64,000 nucleotides of DNA, taken from contig NC_087245.1 in the NCBI RefSeq assembly GCF_037042905.1, positions 27,282,001-27,346,000 of the forward strand. The letters are read 5' to 3'. Numbering within the stretch: position 1 is the first letter of the stretch; every line of letters starts with the position of its first letter. Positions 56,724 to 64,000 of this stretch are shown here, in pieces. The translations under genes were made by a program, and so were the position numbers. Below the pieces are notes generated by a model that saw only the letters and a list, made by a program, of their open reading frames with translations, did no database searches and was not told where the DNA came from. This DNA comes from Lytechinus pictus. Lineage: Eukaryota > Echinodermata > Echinoidea > Temnopleuroida > Toxopneustidae.

Positions 56724-57953
56724 CATATTTCTGTACAAGAACATGTTTTATGTACGGCTTTTATTTGATCAATGTCATCAGTAACGTGACTTGAATGATA
56801 TATGGTTAGGCCTATATTTGTTTAGATTATCCCCCGCTTCCACGAAGGTGCCAGGATGTTATCCCCACACCAGGGTAATGAAAACTTTTAACCATATTTA
56901 AAAGTGTTCAGAATCATATAATTCATAAATGGTATAATGATTGTACTCTAGTGATGCAGCGGATATAACCTTTGCAGTAAAGCCAACGTTGAAATTTTGT
57001 TTAATTTAGCATTAATTCCATTTCATACAATCATTTGTTTTCTTCCATTTCACGAATTTCTTCATCTTTGTATACATGAATTCATACAAAATCAATTTGT
57101 CATAAGGAATATAAATATATACAAATAATGTAAGGCGTAAATGCCTAGAAGCAAATCTTGTGGCGGCCGGGATACGCCATGGATGATTGTCAGAGAAAAT
57201 TTTTAATAATAATGTAACTTAGGCCCTACCATTTTTTTCAGCAGAATATATTTTTTTCAGGGGGGTGGGGGCACCTGGGGAGGGCACATGATATCTCGGG
57301 GGGGGGGGGGGGCACGTGCCCCCCCCCCGTAGCTACGCCCCTGAGTGAGAGGATAATAAAAAAGGGAAGGGGGGTAGAGAAAGAAATGCAGAGGAAGAAA
57401 ACGAATCGATTAAAAGAGGTTTAGGTTGTTTAACTTTTTGATACCCGTTTTATTCAATTGAGCAGAAAAAAAATAAATATCAAGTCTTCTTTAGCTCACA
57501 TTTCCCTTAGTGCTACCGAATGCAGAATGTTGGTTATAAAAGGCAATCCTATCCGCATTGCATGTAGTTTTGTTTTCAACCAACCTTTGAAAGGGTCGGA
57601 ACGCTATATAACCAGCCTCATATATATTTTTTTTCTTAGAGAATGGTAACGTTATCCTGTAAAGGTTGCCCCCTGGGGCCGAGCAGAGATATGAAGAGTG
57701 TTGTAACATGTCCGCTGGTAGTATTAGGTAGACCCTTGAGGACAATTCTCAAAGGATCTAAACTCCGGAACAACTATATTAATGACCTCATCTTATTCAC
57801 CCGCATTTACCAATGTTCAAAATTTAAATTTCATAGACGGTGTCTCCAATTATGCAGATGCCTTTGAAATGCATACATGTCTGAAATAAAGTAAGGACAG
57901 TATGACAGCTTGTACCAGTGCTCATACTTATATATTTGAGTCTGTCTGGGCAA
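56724..57953. other. Intergenic DNA with poly(G) run and an orphan hAT-type end
   Basis: Around 57296-57345 a long G tract and C tract are followed by CGTAGCTACGCCCCTG, which resembles a hAT-like right end; its left partner was not found. The frames here have no recognisable product. Confidence 0.45.
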
Positions 57954-58152
57954 TCTTAAAAATGTTGGGCAACATTATTTACTGTCTGCACAACAATTGG
58001 TTAAAATTTTCTCCAATTCTGGGTAGTTTTAAACCAATAATGTGTGCTTTGGGCATGTTGAAAACTACACAGTATTGGTTGAAAACTACCCAGAATTGGA
58101 TGACTTTTTAAACCAATTGTTGTGTGGACAGGATGTTGTCCAACATTTTAAG
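57954..58152. repeat. Long hairpin (foldback element)
   Basis: CTTAAAAATGTTGGGCAACA at the left pairs with TGTTGTCCAACATTTTAAG at the right, and ACAACAATTGGTTAAAA, CCAATTCTGGGTAGTTTT and their mirrors continue the stem toward a loop near 58036-58073. Probably a small foldback MITE; no target duplication was recognised. Confidence 0.65.
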
Positions 58153-59471
58153 AGTGTGAGTGTGTGTCTTTTAATTCTAAACTTAACTCTCAGATGTAGA
58201 ACGATAGCATTTAATGTCTTTTCGTCATTTTTTTTTCAAGTGGGCAATGAAATGATCATTGAGAAACCGCATCGGCCTTTTTCATGCATAATTATGGGCT
58301 ATCATGGCTATGGTCTGTACGTGCTCTGTGTGAACAAGGATGTGGGTGTGTGGATATCTTCATGAATGACATCCTTAGAAAAACTTGCAAGGTAAAATCC
58401 TAAATCGGGATTAGCAGTATGCTGGTTAATATCACCGCCAGCTATCTTAAAAACATTCAGAAAAAGTCCCACGAACAAAGATTTTCAGAGGTCCGCTGTC
58501 AAGCTGAAAAAAAAAACCGGGAACCGTAGAATATCCCTATCTATTGCACGAGATGGTACAGGATAGAGGGGGGGGGGGGGGGGGGGGGGCATGGAGCACG
58601 CTCCCCTTCTCGCCCACTATTGACAATGTTGGTTAGGCTTTACGAGAAGTATCCTCTTTCTGAACTGCAATCATCCCATTTAGGACATTCTTGAGAAATT
58701 AGTTAACATTTTTAATCGTTCAAGTGGTGAACATGATAATGTAGTAGAGTATATAGAATTGAATAGCAGAACAAACACGAAAATTGATAATTCGAAGTGC
58801 ATCCAAAATTGCAACTTTCATGAAAAAAAGATTTTTTATGCAAGAAACTGAATGATTTGGCAAGCAAATGATTGTATGTTCTTTTTTTCGGGATTTTTTT
58901 AAATGAAAAACACCAAACTCACTGATTTTCACTGATTTTCTGCCTTCATCTCTCTCTATCCTACTCCTGATTAAAGGAAGGAGTATATAGGTCATTTTAA
59001 ATATGAGTTTGCAAAATGTTACCGTTTTCTATATTTCGTTTCCAAAGTACCCCAGTGGCAATGACGTACGGTGACCGATGGATCTAAATGACTCACATAT
59101 CAAGTTACCTTCTGAAATTAATCCCACGTAAAAGTAAATATATAGAAAGACGATACATTTATTACGGAGGATGGATTGAGCAGAGAGATTTTGAATTTTA
59201 TTTTCTTCAGGCTTGAATAAATGGGTAAAAAAAAAAGTTTTCTAGAAACCTCTGATTTTAATTAATACATTACCTGCCGGGCACTACATTTATTATTATT
59301 TTTCTCTCTCTCCTCCTTCTCTCTCTCTTTGGAAAAGGGTTGGGTGTTCAATCCATTATTTTTCCTAATTTAAAAAAAAAGAGAGAACCAGATGAATTGC
59401 GGTAAAATGTAAATAGCTGATTAATTCCTCTTTCCCTGAATAAAAATGTTTTATCAAAGGTTGAAGATTAA
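58153..59471. other. Intergenic DNA
   Basis: A G22-class tract lies at about 58567-58589. No gene is supported. Confidence 0.45.
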
Positions 59472-60045
59472 AGGTCAAGTCCACCCCAGGTAAATGCTGA
59501 CTTGAATAAATAGAGAAAAATCAAATTAGCATATAGTGCTCAAAATTTCATCAAATCGGATATAAAATAAGAAAGTTATGACATTTTAAAAATTTGCTTA
59601 TTTGTCACAAAAAATGATATGCACAACTTGGTGAGTTAGTCGATGATGTCCATCACTCACTATTTCTTTTGTTTTTTATTGTTTGAATTATACAATATTT
59701 CATTTTTTACAGACATGAATGAATCATATATCATTAAACAATGCTAATTCCACATGTTCAGGGAGGAATTAATCGTTGTATCACTTGACAATGAGGAGAA
59801 AATCAGACTATTTCGTATTTCATATAATAAAATACAAAAGAAATAGTGAGTGGATGACGTCATCAGTCTCCTCATTTGCATACCGACGAGGATGTGAATA
59901 TAACTGTTTTGTGAAATTAAGCAAAGCTTTAAAATGTCGTAACTTTCTTATTTTACATCCGATTTTGATGAAATTTTTTGTGTCATGCTTGTTGGATTTT
60001 CCTCTTTTTATTCAAATCAACTTTTTGTTGGGGTGGACTTGTCCT
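59472..60045. mobile_element. Foldback MITE with TTAA flanks (AGGTCAAGTCC type)
   Basis: TTAA at 59468-59471 and 60046-60049; the ends AGGTCAAGTCCACCCC and (reverse complement) AGGACAAGTCCACCCC are inverted. TAAAATAAGAAAGTTATGAC is mirrored as GTAACTTTCTTATTTTACA. Close relative of 48852-49446. Confidence 0.78.
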
Positions 60046-60324
60046 TTAAATAGTTTTAAATGTTATATCCAGTTTTGATAAATCAAGACCGAAAAATATG
60101 AATGAGAACATTTTCCCGTTTTTAAACTAGTAAGCAGCAAGAAACGTTGGATACTTACACTGAAGTACTCCTAACATGATTTCCCCCGGTTATATGAATT
60201 ATACTGTATTCAAACCAGCGGAGAAGATAACTGAACATAATAGTGTCATATACATGGCATGGACAGAGTAACACATCTAGTTTGTATGTCGAATGAATGC
60301 TATATAGCTGTATTTAGAATATCA

Positions 60325-60600
60325 TCATCATCATAATCATAAGCATCATCATCATCATCATCATCATCATCACCACCAACACCAACACAACCACCACCAC
60401 CACCACCACCACCACCACCACCTCCAGCAGCAACACCATTATACTTATCATCATCGTCATCATTTTCACAATCTTAATCATCATCACATCATTTTCATCA
60501 TCATCATCATCATCTTCACCACCACCATCATCATAATCATCATCATCATTATCAGCACAACCTCCAGCAGCAGCACCATCATGATCGTCATCATCAAAAC
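60325..60600. repeat. (ATC)n/(CAC)n compound microsatellite
   Basis: Runs of ATCATCATC alternate with CACCACCACC and two copies of CCTCCAGCAGCA. Any coding frame across it is low-complexity and not credible. Confidence 0.9.
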
Positions 60601-61499
60601 ATTCTCTTTCTTATTCTTATTTTCTGTTGCGCCAATATCACCATTTCTATCTGTTTCCTAGTAGTAGTAGCGTCATGAGCCACAAATTGTGAGGGGCAGA
60701 CATGTCGTATCGGGCATTTTAAAGCTGCGAATTATGACCTTCTTGTTACAAATATCTGACATTGCGACACATTTTGACATAATTTTTTTTTAGAGATGAT
60801 GTCATATTTTTTTTTTTTTTGGGGGGGGGGGTCCATGGCCCGAAGGCCCCATCTGTACCCCACGCCAGTGTTCCATGCAACTTCTTTCTCATTTTACCCC
60901 CTTCCATCAGCGAGAAGCAAACTCAATTAAAGACAATGTCCACATACATTAACAGATTGCAACGAATCTGACGACATATATCATGTATTTTTCTTTGAAT
61001 TCATTCGCAAATGCCCCAGGCAGGTAATGTATAAGGACATATCCCTTTAATGTCTCTGTTTCCGTGTGGGTGGTGTAAGAAAAAGTTAAAATTCCTTTCA
61101 AACTTTTCTGTATTCGTTTCATATTTCTTCAACGCAGAATTCGAATGAACTTTCAGTCACTTGATATTATGTCTGAGAAAACCTATTACTTAGTAAACTA
61201 TGTATTTTGAATATTTTTTTTGAATGAAATGAAAAATACTGACCAAGAAAACTGGTCTCTGTGTGTTATTGATTGCACTAGAGAAGTGATTCCCAATGTA
61301 TATGTGGGTAAAGCGAAAGTGCGTGTGTTCGAAAAGTAGGGAGAAAATATTGCTTTTCAACAAGTGAAAAATAAGAGGAAAAGGAAGAGGGGAAAATGAT
61401 AAATATTTTTTTAGATACCATCGCATTCGTTTCTCATGTTTGTTGGGGTGTTTGATCGTGTGTATGAGGATGGGGTGCACGGGAATGGAAATTCGTGTA
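60601..61499. other. Intergenic DNA with a possible hAT-like remnant
   Basis: TAGTAGCGTCATGAGCC near 60665 and (reverse complement) CACTGGCGTGGGGTACAG near 60870 could be the inverted ends of a decayed element with a poly(T)/poly(G) tract inside. No gene. Confidence 0.4.
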
Positions 61500-61820
61500 A
61501 GGGGAGCTATGGGATGGTGTCAGTCTGGATGTGTATTGAGGGAGGGTGTATGCGTTGATAGTGTTCGCGTGTTCTAGAGGATGAGCTAGTGATTTTAAGG
61601 TGTGGGTGTGTATTTAAGGATGAGAGGGTGAATGTGTGGGTGAGTTTGTGTGTCGATTGTGTGTGAGGGCGTGTAAACGTGTGTGTGACCCAATATATAA
61701 AGGAGTTTGTTCTCGCGTGTCTGTTAGGGCGGGTGCATGTGAGGGTGTGTGTAGGTGCGTGCGTGTACATGTGAGTGTGTGCGTGTGGATCGCGTATGTG
61801 TGTGGGTTTGTGCGTTTGAG
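61500..61820. repeat. GT-rich degenerate minisatellite
   Basis: GTGTGTGAGGGTGTGTG-like text runs for about 300 bases with variable spacing. Frames on both strands (for example 61507-61848 minus) are by-products of it. Confidence 0.8.
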
Positions 61821-64000
61821 AGTTATAAATCAAGCTGTCCCCTTTCATGTCGTCGACATGGATTTACGTCCCTGCTTCAACTTCAAAAGCTCCATTTCAA
61901 AAGTCAAGTATCAATATCCTGTTTGCAATCTTCACTAAAATCCCCATTTTAAGTTGAAAGCACCTCCGTTCACCGACTGCCTTTGAGTCTCTCTCTAATT
62001 TTTGTAAAATTTCTGCGAATCCCGTAGAACATGGTTTCCGCTCTTAAAAGAGACAACTAGAGAAAAGGGATGTCACAGTGAACTTGATAAATTTGCTTCC
62101 ACCTTGATAAATGTATTATCTTCCTTTGACAACGGTTTTACTGTTATTGTAATGGTCATTTCTTATATTACCTGTCCTCTAAACGTTGAAACAAATAACT
62201 GATCCTGTCTGCCCCTTGACATTGTAAATTGGTTGCTGTCCTCACGCGGTGTCTTCAAAGTTTCAAGAGTCCTTGGTCTCTGATCAATGAACTATGTCAT
62301 CGAGACATTCCCTTTACCATCTCCCTTCGCTCAGATTTCCCAGTGGCATTATGTGAACAACATTTTACAGAATAACCTTTTCTAAAATTCGTGCTATACC
62401 CTTACAACCTCTCCCCATGAAATAATTATTCTCCATAGCAGAGTCAAATATTAAAAGAGTAATACCGGGGAAGCCATGATAAGAAATTAATGAGTTTTAC
62501 TTATTTTTTTTTAAATCGGTTTAAGGGGACAAATATACCATGGCATAAATCCATTGCATTCAGTTCGCTGGTGAGGCCTCTTCACAGCTTAACAAGAAAA
62601 ATAAAACACTGCGCTTTTTATAACAAAGTAAGGGGACATAAATGAAATATTTTGCAAAGGCCAACTTTTATTTTAAGATTTTACTGACAAATACGACACA
62701 TTTCCTGTCTCTCGTTTCGTGAATACGCTGCCAATTATTTTTTTCGGTTTAGATCATTATTTGGTCCAAAAAATGAAAGAAACTTTCAATAATTTGCGGA
62801 CATCAGATTACCTACGTTAACCATCTCTCTTCAGGTACACAGCCATACACATGCACGCTATTCCACTCTCAAGTACTCAAAACCATAATACATTTGACAT
62901 TTTTTGACCAGATGATATATATTTAATAACACATCATGTGAGATATAAAGAAATATTGGGTTTACATGAAAATAATAACACACCTTTACATAGAAAATAG
63001 TACAATTCTTTGATGATAAAGTTGGTTTTAAATAACAAATTGATATTTACAAGTAAATTGAGATGACCTGTTTACAGGGATCGTGTTCATATGCTCTAAG
63101 TTATGGTAAAATAACAGTGAAATAGCTATCAATATTTGCGTGTGGTAAAAGAGAACGTAAGAAAAAATGTGCATTAGCATAAAGGGTGGCAGAACAGTCT
63201 GAAATACCAAAGAAAACAATCTGCAAACTACAAAACAAAATAAACAATACGTATAAGGTAACAGTGACAATTCGAACACGCATACTGTATATTTTCTATC
63301 ACTGATTCGGGAAACCTTTGTCTTTATGTTGTGTACACATATGTTGGAATAAAGAGGGGGTATTAAATACCTATCGGTAAATCGCCATTGATGCCAATAT
63401 AATTGATAAATCTGGAACATTATTGTATGATCTGTGTTTATTCTCATTATTCGTATAGTACTTTTTTAGCAGGCATGCCAACGAAACCGACTCCAAACCT
63501 ACCCATTATGTCATTAAAAATAACGCTAATTTTATCGGTTTGTAGTCGGTATTTCGTAAGTGTGAAAGCAACGTAAGGTAACTTGTTAAGTAAAAACTTT
63601 AAAGAAAAATTGAATGGATAAAAACATTATGAGTGTTTTGAATTTACATTGGTATTAAAGTTGTTCCGCAGTTATAATCAACGGTATTGCATACACTTTT
63701 TAATGGGATAAGTTACTATTTTAACTACATTGGAATGACTCCAACCAGTTTCCTTTCACATCTGAAAAATTTGGTTTGAATAACGGTACATATTAAAACA
63801 ATTTAATAAAACAGAAATTATCCAACCCCTAGCACGTGAATCTTCAAATCATAATAGGTCTATATGCTATCATTGAACTTTTACCAAAGTGTATTCTTCT
63901 TAAATAAAATGAGAAGTAACAAGCGTTAAGTCTTTAGACTTTTTACCTTATCTTTCCAAATGAAAAGAGTTACAATATGCACAAAACGATTTATACAAGA
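61821..64000. other. Intergenic DNA to the window edge
   Basis: I see no gene, tandem array or transposon end that can be defended in these 2.2 kb. Confidence 0.45.

Noticed and set aside
61507-61938. ORFs on both strands of about 100-113 codons
   Set aside because: They follow a GT-rich degenerate minisatellite and show only His/Thr or Val/Cys repeats.

Overview
This window looks like nuclear DNA of a deuterostome invertebrate, most likely a sea urchin. The evidence is AT-rich DNA, spliceosomal introns of 0.5-1.3 kb, two recognisable animal genes, tRNA-derived SINEs ending in (TTA)n, very many small non-coding DNA transposons, and dozens of long poly(G)/poly(C) tracts. The species cannot be settled from the sequence alone.

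Only two protein genes can be supported. The plus-strand SEC61B (coding exons 10146-10246, 10849-10944, 11692-11779) encodes the small tail-anchored subunit of the ER translocon; its first exon with the ATG was not found. The minus-strand GPD2 (24813-37134) is complete: 15 coding exons join in frame to a 724-residue mitochondrial FAD-dependent glycerol-3-phosphate dehydrogenase with two C-terminal EF-hands. A possible upstream non-coding exon lies near 41765-41830. The genes are convergent, about 13 kb apart, and show no functional link. A lone exon-like segment on the minus strand (46551-46650) is unassigned.

Layout. 1-6396: one large inverted repeat, arms about 3.1 kb with a 164-bp spacer, non-coding, carrying mirrored copies of two small hAT-like elements and a cluster of TAGACCAAATG-like motifs. 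6397-10145: intergenic, possible promoter/5' exon region around 7430-8170, an unexplained 207-codon ORF. 10146-12500: SEC61B. 12500-24812: intergenic with SINEs and MITEs; its right part may include the GPD2 3' UTR. 24813-37152: GPD2, with a hAT element, SINEs, MITEs and minisatellites in its introns. 37153-42000: GPD2 5' side, filled with nested transposons. 42000-64000: gene-poor DNA made largely of MITEs, hAT-like elements, an inverted pair of elements with a repeated GCTCGCGCTTCGCGCTCGC motif (50085-54395), and simple repeats.

The most interesting content is mobile-element architecture: several elements can be bounded to the base by target-site duplications or by empty-site comparison inside the window. 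No new protein-coding system was found.
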